From JBPCQA01 sp050998615 (GTDB taxonomy: Bacteria > Actinomycetota > Actinomycetes > Propionibacteriales > Nocardioidaceae), in NCBI GenBank assembly GCA_050998615.1, contig JBPCQA010000013.1, forward strand, positions 106,673 to 170,672: a stretch of DNA of 64,000 bases, read 5' to 3'. Positions within the stretch are counted from its first letter, which is position 1. Each line of letters begins with the position of its first letter. A program made the translations under genes and the position numbers. Positions 44,324 through 52,992 of the stretch are shown in pieces. The notes under the pieces were generated by a model, which was not told the origin of the DNA, ran no database searches, and saw only the letters and a program-made list of their open reading frames with translations.

Positions 44324-46077
44324 TCATCGGGTGCTCCGCAGCTCGGCCAGATCGGCAAGCTCCGAGTCCGACAACTCGCTCAGCGCCGCCTCACCGGAGC
44401 TGACGACGGCGTCGGCAAGCTCCCGCTTGGCGGCGATCATGGTGGCGATCCGCTCCTCGACGGTGCCCTCGGTGATCAGGCGGTGCACCTGGACAGGACG
44501 TGTAGGCCCGATCCGGTAGGCGCGGTCGGTCGCTTGGTCTTCCACGGCCGGGTTCCACCAGCGGTCGTAGTGGATGACGTGGTCGGCTCGGGTCAGGTTG
44601 AGCCCGGTTCCGGCCGCCTTCAAGGACAGCAGGAACACCGGCGCCTCGCCGGCTTGGAAGGCCGTGACGAGCTGCTCGCGCCGGCCCACCGCAGTGCCCC
44701 CCGGCAGGAAGAGCGTCGAGACTCCACGCCGGCTCAGGTGCCGCTCGAGCAGGCGGGCCATGGCGACGTACTAGGTGAAGACGAGCACCGCACCGCCCTC
44801 GGCAACGATCGTGTCGACGAGCTCGTCGAGCAAGTCAAGCTTGCCCGAGCGGCCGGTCAGGGTGGCCGCCGGCTCATCGACGTAATGGGAGGGGCGGTTG
44901 CAGATCTGTTTGCAGGCGGTGAGGAGCTTCATGACCAGACCGCGACGCTTGATGCCCTCGCTGCTGCGGATCTGGTCAAGAGTCTCCCGCACGATCGCCT
45001 CATACAGGCCGACTTGCTCCCTGGTGAGGCTGATCGGGTGTTCGGTCTCGGTCTTCGGTGGCAGCTCGGGAGCGATGCCCGGGTCGGACTTACGTCGCCG
45101 CAACAGGAACGGTCGCACGATTCGCCACAGCCGCTGCGCGACGTCGTTGTGGTGACCGGCCTCGATCGGCCTGGCCCAGCGGTCGCGGAACCTCGTCAGG
45201 TTGCCGAGCAGGCCGGGCGTCGTCCAGTCGAGGATCGCCCACAGCTCCGACAGGTTGTTCTCGACCGGGGTGCCGGTCAGTGCCACCTTCGCGTCAGCGC
45301 CGATCGTGCGTAGCGCCTTGGCGGTGCGCGACAGCGTCGCCTGCAGTGCGGGCGGTTGCCTGAACGCATCACCGGCCGCGTCCGGTTCGGCCAGGGGCCG
45401 TCGCAGCTCCTCCAGCCACGGGCCGCCCACCTCGATGCGCGTCCCGCCGCCGGCGTCGTCGAGCGTGATCGACCCGGCCAGTGCGGCACCGAGCGCCTCG
45501 ACTGGGGCAAGCGAAGGCAGCCGGCGCTCTCGCGCCTTGCGGGCCAGGTCGGCGTCGACCAGCAGCCACTGATCACGCAGCGTACACGGTCCGTGTCTAT
45601 CAGTTACCGTCGCCACGCGCTGTTGATGAGGTCGTCGGGGGCGAAGACGCGCAGATCTTCGTTGTTGGCCAGATGAACCGGCTCGATGCGTACGTCGGCG
45701 TCCGCCGCCGCCTCGATGAGCCCGCACGCCCAGGCACGATCGGATTCGGTGACCTGCGCAGGCCCCGGCCGGGACACCAAGAAGGCCACCGAGCCGCCGA
45801 AGACATCGGATCGCAGCAGGCGACCGGACAGACGCATCAGGTGGACCAGCAGCTCGGCGTCGGGGCAGGCGGCGAGATCCTCGATCTGAGTGAGGATCGA
45901 CGTCACCTTTCGGTCGGCGGCGATGAAGAGGATCCACAGCGACGGGTGGGAGAACCCGAGCCGGCCCATCAGCGAACGCCAGTGCTGGTAGAGGTCGTGT
46001 TGGGTGCGAAGTGGCCGGGTGTCTCCCGGCCGGCGCAGCGGTGGGATGTCGTCGTCGTCGTCGTCGTCGTACGTCAT
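44324..46077 (-). pseudogene. SNF2-family helicase pseudogene (internal deletion plus amber stop)
   Basis: Three pieces of one gene in order. 45604-46077 encodes the N-terminus (GDTRPLRTQHDLYQHW, then a frame break). 44771 to about 45600 encodes the middle: RDQWLLVDADL, GSITLDDAGGG, then SRTAKALRTIGADAKVALTGTPVENNLSELWAILDW. 44324-44770 encodes the helicase C domain (LSLKAAGTGLNLTRADHVIHYDRWWNP). At 44771-44773 TAG replaces the Gln of the VFTQYVAM block. Near 45337 the DNA for motifs I and II (GxGKT, DEAQ) is absent between PPALQATL and SRTAKAL. The gene cannot make an active ATPase. Confidence 0.88.
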
Positions 46078-46190
46078 CGTCTAAGCCTGCCTGCTCAAGA
46101 GGCCTCGAAAACGGTTGTCCACAAGCCAATTTCGGCCGGATCTGACCGAAGCGAGTGGAACCGTCGGCGCAAGATCGTCGTCCAATCGCT

Positions 46191-46775
46191 ATGCGACCTC
46201 TAGCCGACACCGTTGCCCGGTCGTTTGTCGTGCTCGCGTGTATGGCGGTGCTCGCCGGGTGCGGATCCGCGGAGCCAGCCCAACCAGGCGGACCGGGCCA
46301 GTCGGGTTCCTCAGCCGCGCCGGCCTCCGGCACGCCGTCGACGACCAAACCGGCCGGCACGCCTTCGTCCGCCCCGACCCCTCCGATCGAACCGTCTCGG
46401 AGGCCTAGCACGCCACCCGCCGTCACGGGCGGGGCGCCGGGATCGACGGTCACCGGCAGGTACGTCGTACGCCCCGGTCCAGGCTCGCCGCCGCACGGAC
46501 TCGGCCGCGTGACGCTGGGACTCTTCCCGCACGCCTGGGGACCAGCAACGACCGGGATTCCCGGTCCTCCACGACCTGGCGGTCGCCCAGTTGCCACCAC
46601 GGTGACTCACTCGGATGGAGCGTTCGCTTTCACCGGGGCTCCCAGCGGCGTCTGGTTCCTCGCTCCCGTCGGCCGGGTGCCTGGGACCGTGGTTGGCCGC
46701 TGGCTGCACGTCACCGCATCGCGTGGTGCTCACCTCGATCTGATCGGCTGCACCGAATGCGCCGCACCACTTTGA
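46191..46775 (+). CDS. Hypothetical lipoprotein with Pro/Ser/Thr-rich linker
   Basis: A 194-residue protein. MRPLADTVARSFVVLACMAVLAGC is a lipoprotein signal, with the lipobox LAGC. A disordered linker (about 65 residues of Ala/Pro/Ser/Thr) leads to a small domain with GRYVVRPGPGSPPHGLGRVTLGLFP and TVTHSDGAFAFTGAPSG, resembling a Gly-rich carboxypeptidase-regulatory-like fold. Likely an extracellular binding module. The region 46078-46190 shows nothing else. Confidence 0.65.
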   Translation: MRPLADTVARSFVVLACMAVLAGCGSAEPAQPGGPGQSGSSAAPASGTPSTTKPAGTPSSAPTPPIEPSRRPSTPPAVTGGAPGSTVTGRYVVRPGPGSPPHGLGRVTLGLFPHAWGPATTGIPGPPRPGGRPVATTVTHSDGAFAFTGAPSGVWFLAPVGRVPGTVVGRWLHVTASRGAHLDLIGCTECAAPL

Positions 46776-46810
46776 GATAGCCATGGCTGCGAGTAGACGC
46801 ACTCGACGAG

Positions 46811-46996
46811 ATGGATTCGCTACCAGTCGCGCCAGCCGCGCTGGCCGCCGTAACCGCTTGGTGTGTGTGGTGGTCGACGCACTCTACGGGCAGCTGGCCA
46901 CCCGCTTTGGACGCGCCGTTGCTGACCACCGATCACCGGCTGACCAACCAGGCGTCGGGTCAGGCGTCATCGGTGGCGAGGTCCGCGGCGACCTAA
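46811..46996 (+). pseudogene. PIN-domain (VapC) fragment, frameshifted
   Basis: Reading VVDALYGQLATR in one frame and LDAPLLTTDHRLTN in another reconstructs the C-terminal end of a PIN toxin (ALDAPLLTTDHRL). The change of frame occurs near 46910. The upstream part of the gene and any antitoxin are missing. Confidence 0.5.
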
Positions 46997-47379
46997 CGCA
47001 TCCGGGCCGGGCGGAGGAACGAGATCAGCACGCCGACCGCGATCCAGGCCACCACCAAGTAGGGGAACACGTCGTACGGCGTGGCGGGCACCGGGTAGAC
47101 GTTGGCGTACAGCGTGTAGCCCAGCAACACGATCGCGACGGCCGGCACCACGAACTGGAAGGCGATGCGCCAACCCAACAACGCGACAAACGTCTGAGCG
47201 AAGAGACCGACCTCCGCCGAGGATGCGATCGTGAACGTCAGGTAGGTCAGCAAAAGCGCCCACCCGGACAGGAAACCGCTGCGCCCCGAGCGCGCTGCTG
47301 TTGAAGCTGTAGACCGATCCGGCGGTGGCGTAGGGGCGGGCGAACTCCGTGAACGCGTAGGAAACCAACGCGCCTTGTC
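46993..47379 (-). pseudogene. APC-family amino acid permease fragment
   Basis: VSYAFTEFARPYATAGSVYSF matches the third-helix region of APC permeases; a frameshift follows, then GFLSGWALLLTYLTFTIASSAEVGLFAQ and the C-terminal helices (FVVPAVAIVLLGYTLYANVYPVPATPYDVFPYLVVAWIAVG) to a stop at 46993. The middle helices are missing. It abuts the acetamidase fragment, so a deletion has joined two genes. Confidence 0.75.
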
Positions 47380-48005
47380 GAGACCGATGCGGACCGTGAC
47401 CATCGAGCTCGTCTGCCGGTGCCGCAGACCTCGCCGTCGCCTTGGGCAGCGTGCGTGTCGCCGACCGAGAGCAGGCCGCCGGCCACTGCGACCGGCAGCA
47501 GCAGCCGTGCGCCCGCGGTGACGTGCCGGATGTCCATGTTGCCGCCGCCTCGGTGCGGGGGCACCATCGGCGCAGGCCCGGGCTCGGCGGGCGCTAGGCC
47601 GATGGTCCCGATCATCGGTACGGCGGGCAGGTGCAGGCACGGCAGAAACTCGACGTCGGCTCTGGTGATTGTGGAAATGCGCAGGTGCGGTTCGGGGAAG
47701 TGGTCTGCCAGCAGCCCGAATCCCGGGATAGCGGCGGTCCAGCCCCAGGTGTCGACGTCGATGTCGATGATGTCGACGACGATCGAGTCGCCGGGCTCGG
47801 CACCGACCACCGCGAGTGGGCCGGTGACCGGATTGACGTTGTCGAAGTTGAGATTGGTGACCGCATCGACGGTGGAGTCGCGGATGATCTGGCCGCCCGA
47901 GGAGTTCGCCACCTCGATGGTCACCGTCTCCCCGGGCGGCACGGTGGCGACTGGCTCAATGGCGTTGTCCCAAACTGTATGTGTGGTGGATCGCGACAGG
48001 TGCAT
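47380..48005 (-). pseudogene. Acetamidase/formamidase fragment (5' portion)
   Basis: The first 200 residues are intact acetamidase: DNAIEPVATVPPGETVTIEVANSSGGQI, NPVTGPLAVVGAEPGDSIVVDI, NMDIRHVTAGARLLLPVAVAGGLLSVGDTHAAQGDGEVCGTG. A frameshift then changes to SSMVTVRIGLDKA before the sequence joins the permease fragment. About one third of the protein is missing. ATG 48005 has AAGGAGC upstream, so it could still be transcribed and translated as a truncated product. Confidence 0.78.
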
Positions 48006-48087
48006 GCCAGCTCCTTTGCCGCAGCGCGGCGCTCACGTCGTACGCCACGGACCAACTTATCGGCCGCGGGTGTGGGGGGTCAGCGGG

Positions 48088-48678
48088 CTATGCGTCGGGC
48101 TGGCCAACCCGACGTACCCGCAAGACCATCGAGTCGACCCGGGGTGGAGGAGCGAATGCGCGTCGAGGCACCTGCATGCCGAGACTCAGCAGGTAGCGGT
48201 TGGTGTGTCGAGCATGCGGGGGACTCGCGGCGAGGCGTCGTGCCACTGCCTGCTGGAGCACCAGATCCGCGGAGAGCAGCCGGTCGCTGGACAGCAGCAG
48301 GCGAAGCGCTTGTGTCGACAGCGAGTACGGCGGGCTCGCCACGACACGGAAGGTTTGGCGCGGCAGGTGCAGATCGCGCAGGTCGGTGTGGATCACCGTG
48401 ACCGGGTCGTCGTGGAAACGTCGCCGCAGTCGGGCGGCCCGGGTGGCGTTGAGCTCAACGGCCAGCACTCGAGCGTGGATCATCGAGAGCGGCCGGGTCA
48501 GCGCACCGGTGCCGGCTCCGAGGTCGAGCACGAGGTCGCCGGCGCGGGTCGGGGACGCGTCCACAATCCGCTGGGCCCATTCGGGCTCAAGCCGATGCCA
48601 GCCCCATTGGCGTCGGGAGTGCGCAGTCGCAGGCTGTCGGGAGGCCGTCGTGTGGCGGCGCGAGCGCGCCCCGGACAC
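48088..48678 (-). CDS. Erm-like 23S rRNA adenine N6-methyltransferase
   Basis: A 196-residue member of the Erm/KsgA family. The SAM-binding motif VLDLGAGTGALT is near residue 50, VLAVELNATRAARLRRRF next, and the catalytic loop VVASPPYSLST stands where NIPY/NPPF is expected. RVDSMVLRVRR ends the fold. The first motif begins close to the N-terminus (HRLEPEWAQRIVDAS), and the protein is shorter than typical Erm (about 240-260). Erm enzymes methylate A2058 and give macrolide resistance; activity here is not proven. GTG 48678 has TATGAT eight bases upstream. Confidence 0.78.
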   Translation of the reverse strand: MSGARSRRHTTASRQPATAHSRRQWGWHRLEPEWAQRIVDASPTRAGDLVLDLGAGTGALTRPLSMIHARVLAVELNATRAARLRRRFHDDPVTVIHTDLRDLHLPRQTFRVVASPPYSLSTQALRLLLSSDRLLSADLVLQQAVARRLAASPPHARHTNRYLLSLGMQVPRRAFAPPPRVDSMVLRVRRVGQPDA

Positions 48679-48843
48679 GACGCGCCATCATAAACATCGG
48701 CATGCCATGACGGTACGGAGCCGGCTGGCCACACGGCCACAGGTTTCCGCCGGTCTGCGGTGGTGAGAAGGGCGCGCAGCGCGCGTCTCTAAACACCCCC
48801 CGAGTCTCAGCGCCGCAAACGCTTCCGACCGGTCCCTCCGTGG

Positions 48844-48849
48844 CATACT
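48844..48849 (+). promoter_or_regulatory. Candidate -10 (CATACT) for mazE-like gene
   Basis: CATACT ends six bases before the ATG at 48856, with no ribosome-binding site, as at other candidate leaderless starts here. Confidence 0.35.
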
Positions 48850-48855
48850 GATGCC

Positions 48856-49092
48856 ATGAACCGCACACGGTTGAGCACGACCGTCGACGCGAGGCTCCTA
48901 GGGGACGCCCGCAGCGTGCGGTCGGGGATCACAGACGCTGCGCTTGTGGACGAGGCCCTCGCAGCTTTGCTTGTGCGTTACCGCGCTGCCGAGGTAGACG
49001 CAAGCTACGCCGCCTACGACGAGCATCCGCCTGACGAGCCGGACGAGTGGGGCGACCTGGTGTCGTTTCGACGTGCTGCGGCTGCGTCGTGA
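48856..49092 (+). CDS. MazE-like antitoxin
   Basis: A 78-residue protein with a short DNA-binding N-terminal half ([37 protein letters not shown]) resembling a ribbon-helix-helix fold and an acidic tail ([13 protein letters not shown]) that could occupy the toxin's active cleft. It overlaps the MazF gene by four bases. Confidence 0.75.
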   Translation: MNRTRLSTTVDARLLGDARSVRSGITDAALVDEALAALLVRYRAAEVDASYAAYDEHPPDEPDEWGDLVSFRRAAAAS

Positions 49093-49418
49093 GCACGCTT
49101 CCGATCCGGGGAGAGGTGTGGTGGTGTGAGCTAGTTGAAATCGGTCGACGCCCAGTTGTCGTGCTGTCTCGTGACGCAGCGATCCCGCGACTTCGACGCA
49201 CCCTCGTCGCGCCCTGTACGACGACGATCCGAGGGCTCGCCAGCGAAGTTGTCCTCCAACCCGGCGACGATCCGGTCCCTCGCCGTTGGGCTGTCAACCT
49301 GGACTCGGTCGAGAGCGTCTCGGTCGCGGTCCTCGTCAGCCGATTGGGTCGATTGGCCGAGTCTCGCATGCGGGACGTCTGTGCGGCCCTTGCAGTCGCG
49401 GTCGACTGCTCCGACTGA
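49089..49418 (+). CDS. MazF-like mRNA interferase toxin
   Basis: A 109-residue toxin of the PemK/MazF fold. [24 protein letters not shown] and [20 protein letters not shown] are conserved in the family, with Arg and Thr residues for RNA cleavage. [16 protein letters not shown] is the third block. GTG 49089 overlaps the antitoxin stop (GTGA). It is preceded by a MazE-like antitoxin. Confidence 0.85.
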   Translation: MSTLPIRGEVWWCELVEIGRRPVVVLSRDAAIPRLRRTLVAPCTTTIRGLASEVVLQPGDDPVPRRWAVNLDSVESVSVAVLVSRLGRLAESRMRDVCAALAVAVDCSD

Positions 49419-49521
49419 CATCGCCTTACCGAAGGGGTTCTCCGGTGAGCCTGACCTGCCGATGCGGGATGGCTTCCACTGGCAGCTTTCGAGTCGGTCT
49501 CGGCGGCCGTAGGGGGGCGCG

Positions 49522-49665
49522 ATGTTGATAACTGAAGAACTGCTGCTGCTCGCGACTGACGACGAGTCCGGCAAGACCACGGTCCAGTCGACGAACGTCG
49601 CTGCCGCGACCGTTGCTGCCGTCGTGGCAGCGACCTCGGCAGCCACCACGAGCGGATCGTCGTGA
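49522..49665 (+). pseudogene. GPP34 (GOLPH3-like) family remnant
   Basis: ATG 49522 opens MLITEELLLLATDDESGKTT, which matches the N-terminus of actinobacterial GPP34 phosphoprotein-like proteins, normally about 200-230 residues. The frame ends after 47 codons with an Ala/Thr-rich stretch, and no later part of the family is seen. It appears to be a truncated gene. AGGGGGG precedes the start. Confidence 0.6.
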
Positions 49666-49725
49666 CCATCATGTCCGCGCTCGCGAGTCTTCAAGGCGGG
49701 CGGCACGGGACGGCACGGCCAGGTG

Positions 49726-50418
49726 TCACGCGGCATTGGATGGGGGCCGGGCCGAGGGAGGCGTACGGCGCAGCTTCGCGTCCGCGGTCAAGTAAACCGT
49801 CCCGACTCCAAGTAGCAGCAGGCAGACAAGCAAAGCGTTCCGCAGCGTTGTGGGATAACCGTGCAAGCCGACGTCGATGAACGGGTAGGGGTACCACCCC
49901 GAGTTCTCACCGTGGACGATCGAGTACAGGAAATACAGCGCCGGCCAGACCAATGACCACCACAAGGTGGCCACGTCGAACCGGGGCCTTGGGCCGAACG
50001 CCAGCCAGCCCAGGATGGCCAAGATCGGGGTGACGTAGTGAAAGCCGGTGTCGGTCAGCTTCGACACACCCCGAAGATCGAGAAGCGGCGCGAGCGCGAA
50101 GTGGTAGACGATGAGCGTCACAGTGATGCCCACCATGGCGTCGAGGCGCAGCACCCGCCACAATCTGCCGTCGCGTTCGGCCACCAGCACCAGGCTGAGT
50201 GCCGTGATGATCACCAAGATGTTGGACTGCACGGTGAAATAACTGAAGAAACGAAACAGCCGCTCTGGCACTGAAGGCAGGTTGCCGGCATGGTCTGTCA
50301 GCACGTTCACGCCTCGGACGACCAGGACAATCTGAGTGATGAGCGAGGCAGCGCTGATCAGCGCCGTGAGGAGATGCCACGGCTTGGCGAACCGGCTGAA
50401 CTCACGCCACGTTGTCAC
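49726..50418 (-). CDS. Pr6Pr-family membrane protein
   Basis: About 230 residues with six predicted helices. FFSYFTVQSNILVIITALSL and ENSGWYPYPFIDVGLHGYPT are the conserved Pr6Pr blocks, and the family is of unknown function. GTG 50418 is chosen because TACGTT lies exactly six bases upstream, a candidate leaderless promoter; longer starts to 50649 cross the repeat-rich gap. Confidence 0.85.
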   Translation of the reverse strand: MTTWREFSRFAKPWHLLTALISAASLITQIVLVVRGVNVLTDHAGNLPSVPERLFRFFSYFTVQSNILVIITALSLVLVAERDGRLWRVLRLDAMVGITVTLIVYHFALAPLLDLRGVSKLTDTGFHYVTPILAILGWLAFGPRPRFDVATLWWSLVWPALYFLYSIVHGENSGWYPYPFIDVGLHGYPTTLRNALLVCLLLLGVGTVYLTADAKLRRTPPSARPPSNAA

Positions 50419-50424
50419 CTGCAC

Positions 50425-50430
50425 AACGTA
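50425..50430 (-). promoter_or_regulatory. Candidate leaderless -10 (TACGTT) of the Pr6Pr gene
   Basis: Minus-strand TACGTT is followed by six bases and GTG at 50418. Confidence 0.45.
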
Positions 50431-50528
50431 GTGGCCACACCGGTTCCGCCAACCTTTTGGCCTCCTCTCGCGGTGCTGCCTGCATGCACAAGCTACGCCC
50501 GGCCGAAGTCGTTGTGATGCGCCGTCCC

Positions 50529-50640
50529 GGTGGTTGAGGAAGCCGTCCCGACGAGCGGCGGTCAGGGTGGTTGAGGAGGTGGAGTTCACAGTGGTTGGGG
50601 GGCCGCTTCGCGGCCGTCTCGAAATCACCAGGTGGTTCGC
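50529..50640. repeat. Dispersed hairpin repeat cluster
   Basis: Three partial GGTGGTTGAGG units occur at 50529, 50566 and 50590, the last with an inner stem GGCCGCTTCGCGGCC and the closing TCTCGAAATCACC. The 328-base gap between the Pr6Pr and DUF222 genes holds nothing else apart from promoter-like sites. Confidence 0.8.
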
Positions 50641-50733
50641 AGCCACCACAAATGCCCGCCATGTCTATTCAGGGCTTTCCAGATTCCGTTGTGGATAAGG
50701 GGAATCAGGGTGGATATTGTCGGTCGGTTTAGA

Positions 50734-50739
50734 TAGAAT
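50734..50739 (+). promoter_or_regulatory. Candidate leaderless -10 (TAGAAT) of the DUF222 gene
   Basis: TAGAAT ends seven bases before ATG 50747. Confidence 0.4.
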
Positions 50740-50746
50740 CGAACAC

Positions 50747-52133
50747 ATGTTTGAACGACCCGTTGACCAGCTCACCCCCCTTGAGACGCTCACCTACGCA
50801 ACCGACGCGCAGGCAGCAGTCAACCGGGCCGAGATGGCCATCTTGGCCGCCGCCGCGCACTGGGCCGACCTGCACGCCACCACCGACAACCCGACCAGTC
50901 CCGCCGGCAGGTCGTTGCCGGGAATGGAAGACCTGCACCAACTCGGTGGTGACGGCACCCCCAAGGTGGCCGAGTTCGCCCCCGCCGAGCTCGGTGCTGA
51001 ACTGGCCATCTGCCCCCACGCCGCCGCCGCTTTGATCGGCGACGCGTTGGACCTACGCCACCGGCTCCCCCAACTATGGGCCCGGGTGGTCGCCGGGCAG
51101 GTCAAAACCCTGGATAGCCCGCAAGGTCGCCCAAACCACCCGCGACCTGTCCCTGGACACGGTCACCGTGGTCGACACCCAGGTGGCCCGGTGGGCACAC
51201 TCGCTTTCGCTGACCCGGCTGGAAGCCATCATCCACGCCGTGACCATCTACACCGCCTCGGCCGGTGCCGCCAAAGCGGTGCAGGCCGCCGAGGCGGAGC
51301 AAGGGGTGTGGGTCACCCCATCCAGCGAGCACGGCAACAAAACCATCTTCATCCGCACCGACGCACCCAACGCGATCTGGTTTGATGCCACCATCGACCG
51401 GATCGCCGACGGTTTGGGCACCCTGGGTGACCAGGCCACCAAACAGGTGCGCCGGTCCCACGCGGTCGGGGTGATCGCGCACCCCCAACGCACCCTGGAC
51501 CTGTTCGACCAAACCGCCACTCTGGCCCACCACAACGCCGACCCAAACGACGACCCAAACGACGACGACGACCACGCTGAGTTGGCAGACTCGGGATCGG
51601 TCGCCCGGCCGGGTCGTCGTGGGGTGGATTCGCGGCCGCCCGCGACCCTGTACGTGCACCTCACCGACACCGCACTTGTCGACGGCACCGGGGTGGCCCG
51701 GGTCGAAGGGGTCGGGCCGGTCACCGTGGACCAGGTCCGCAGGTTCTTAGGCCACTGCCAGGTGAGGGTGAAACCGGTGCTCGACCTGCCCAACATGGCC
51801 CCGGTCGACGCCTACGAAATCCCCGACCGGTTACGTGAAGCCACCTGGTTGCGGAGCCCGGTCGACGTGTTCCCCTACGCCACCAACACCACCCGACGAC
51901 GAGACATCGACCACACCATCACCTACCGGCATCCCGACACCGGTGGCCCACCCGGCCAAACCAACCTGGCCAACCTCGGGCCAATGACTAGACTCCATCA
52001 CCGGATCAAAACGTTCGGCCGCTGGCAAGTGCGACAACCCTTCAACGGCGTATTCATCTGGCGATCACCCCATGGCAGGTTGTTCTTCGTCGACCACACC
52101 GGCACCCAACGCATCCCACCCACCGCCGCCTGA
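50747..52133 (+). pseudogene. DUF222/HNH endonuclease (13E12-like) with one-base frameshift
   Basis: ATG 50747 opens the N-terminal DUF222 region (RPVDQLTPLETLTYATDAQAAVNRAEMAILAAAAHWADLH). Near 51108-51110 a run CCC replaces what should be CC: reading AAA ACC TGG ATA GCC CGC AAG GTC restores the family block (TWIARKVAQTTRDLS). The second frame continues through LEAIIHAVTIY and the HNH region (RRRDIDHTITYRH, NLANLGPMTRLHHRIKTFGRW) to 52133. Without the shift it would be about 461 residues. 13E12-like proteins are mobile-intron-like repeats in actinobacteria. Confidence 0.85.
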
Positions 52134-52864
52134 ACGCTTCATCGGATGGCAACGAGTCGGTATGTGCTCGCCTTCAAAGCAGGCAAGACTCCAACAGCCG
52201 GTTTCGATGACGGCCGGCGGGCCGAGGCTCGATGTGAGGCCGACTCATGCCATGACAAGATCGGCCTTAACCTGCTCCAACGGAACACTACGGCCATGCT
52301 CCTCCAGTGCGAGATCTAACGCCGCCGCGACAACGTCCCTCCGGTTGCACGTTCGACAGAAATGACTTCTCGCCGTCGGCGATGTCTTGGTCCACGTTCC
52401 TTGCCATCAGGGCTCCTCAGACCTCGAAGACTTTCATGACTTCGTCGCCGTAGTCGTTGATGACCTTGACGGCCAGCAGGTATTCGCGGCGGTTTTCGTT
52501 GACGGAGCAAGGTTGGGCGCAGGTCTGGAGCGAGTTCGCTGCGCAGGACCCGGACGGCGCCCAGCTGTATCTCAAGCCTCCGCCACCGGCGCGAGCATCA
52601 TCGAACGCTTCCGGTGCTGCATCCGAGGCGGCCGTCAACGTGAGCCCCGGCTGGCTCTGCATTCTGCTAGGTGCCGGGCTTATCGCCATCGCCTTGATTA
52701 TCCGGGCCACCAATGTCTACTCGGTGCCCGAGGCCGTCGTGGTCGGCATCTTCTTCTACGCCGGCGCCCTGGCGACTCTCATCGGCGCGGCCGCCGAAGG
52801 GGTGAAGCTCGCCCTCAAGACCGACCGCAGCCTGAAGTCCCACTGAGCCGAGCCGGCGGCGAAG
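52134..52864. other. Stretch of gene remnants, including a possible two-helix membrane protein
   Basis: On the minus strand, REYLLAVKVINDYGDEVMKVFEV ends at 52417 and looks like the tail of a larger lost gene. GAGGAG then precedes a small frame MARNVDQDIADGEKSFLSN that is interrupted; another frame reads DVVAAALDLALEEHGRSVPLEQVKADLV, which recalls a CopG antitoxin C-terminus. On the plus strand, about 52550-52846 encodes two hydrophobic helices (GWLCILLGAGLIAIALII, VVGIFFYAGALATLIGAAAE) with no clear start. None can be called intact. Confidence 0.4.
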
Positions 52865-52965
52865 GCGTCCTCAACCACCGTATGGCGGGCGTAGGGGTTC
52901 AGGAAGTGAGCGGTTGAGATTCAGGGTGGTTGAGGAGCGAGCGCGGCGGCCGTCTCGAAACCACC
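52864..52965. repeat. Dispersed hairpin repeat upstream of sppA
   Basis: CCTCAACCACCGT (inverted) at 52868 and a complete unit GGTGGTTGAGGAGCGAGCG...TCTCGAAACCACC at 52925-52965, ending 16 bases before the candidate -10 of sppA. Confidence 0.8.
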
Positions 52966-52980
52966 AACGGGGGGCCGCCG

Positions 52981-52986
52981 TACTGT
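52981..52986 (+). promoter_or_regulatory. Candidate leaderless -10 (TACTGT) of sppA
   Basis: TACTGT ends exactly six bases before the ATG at 52993. Confidence 0.5.
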
Positions 52987-52992
52987 GAAGCC

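Noticed and set aside
46078..46600. 5' extension of the helicase-middle frame to 46600
   Set aside because: It lies opposite the lipoprotein gene with a clear signal and Pro-rich linker; the real helicase N-terminus is in another frame (45604-46077).
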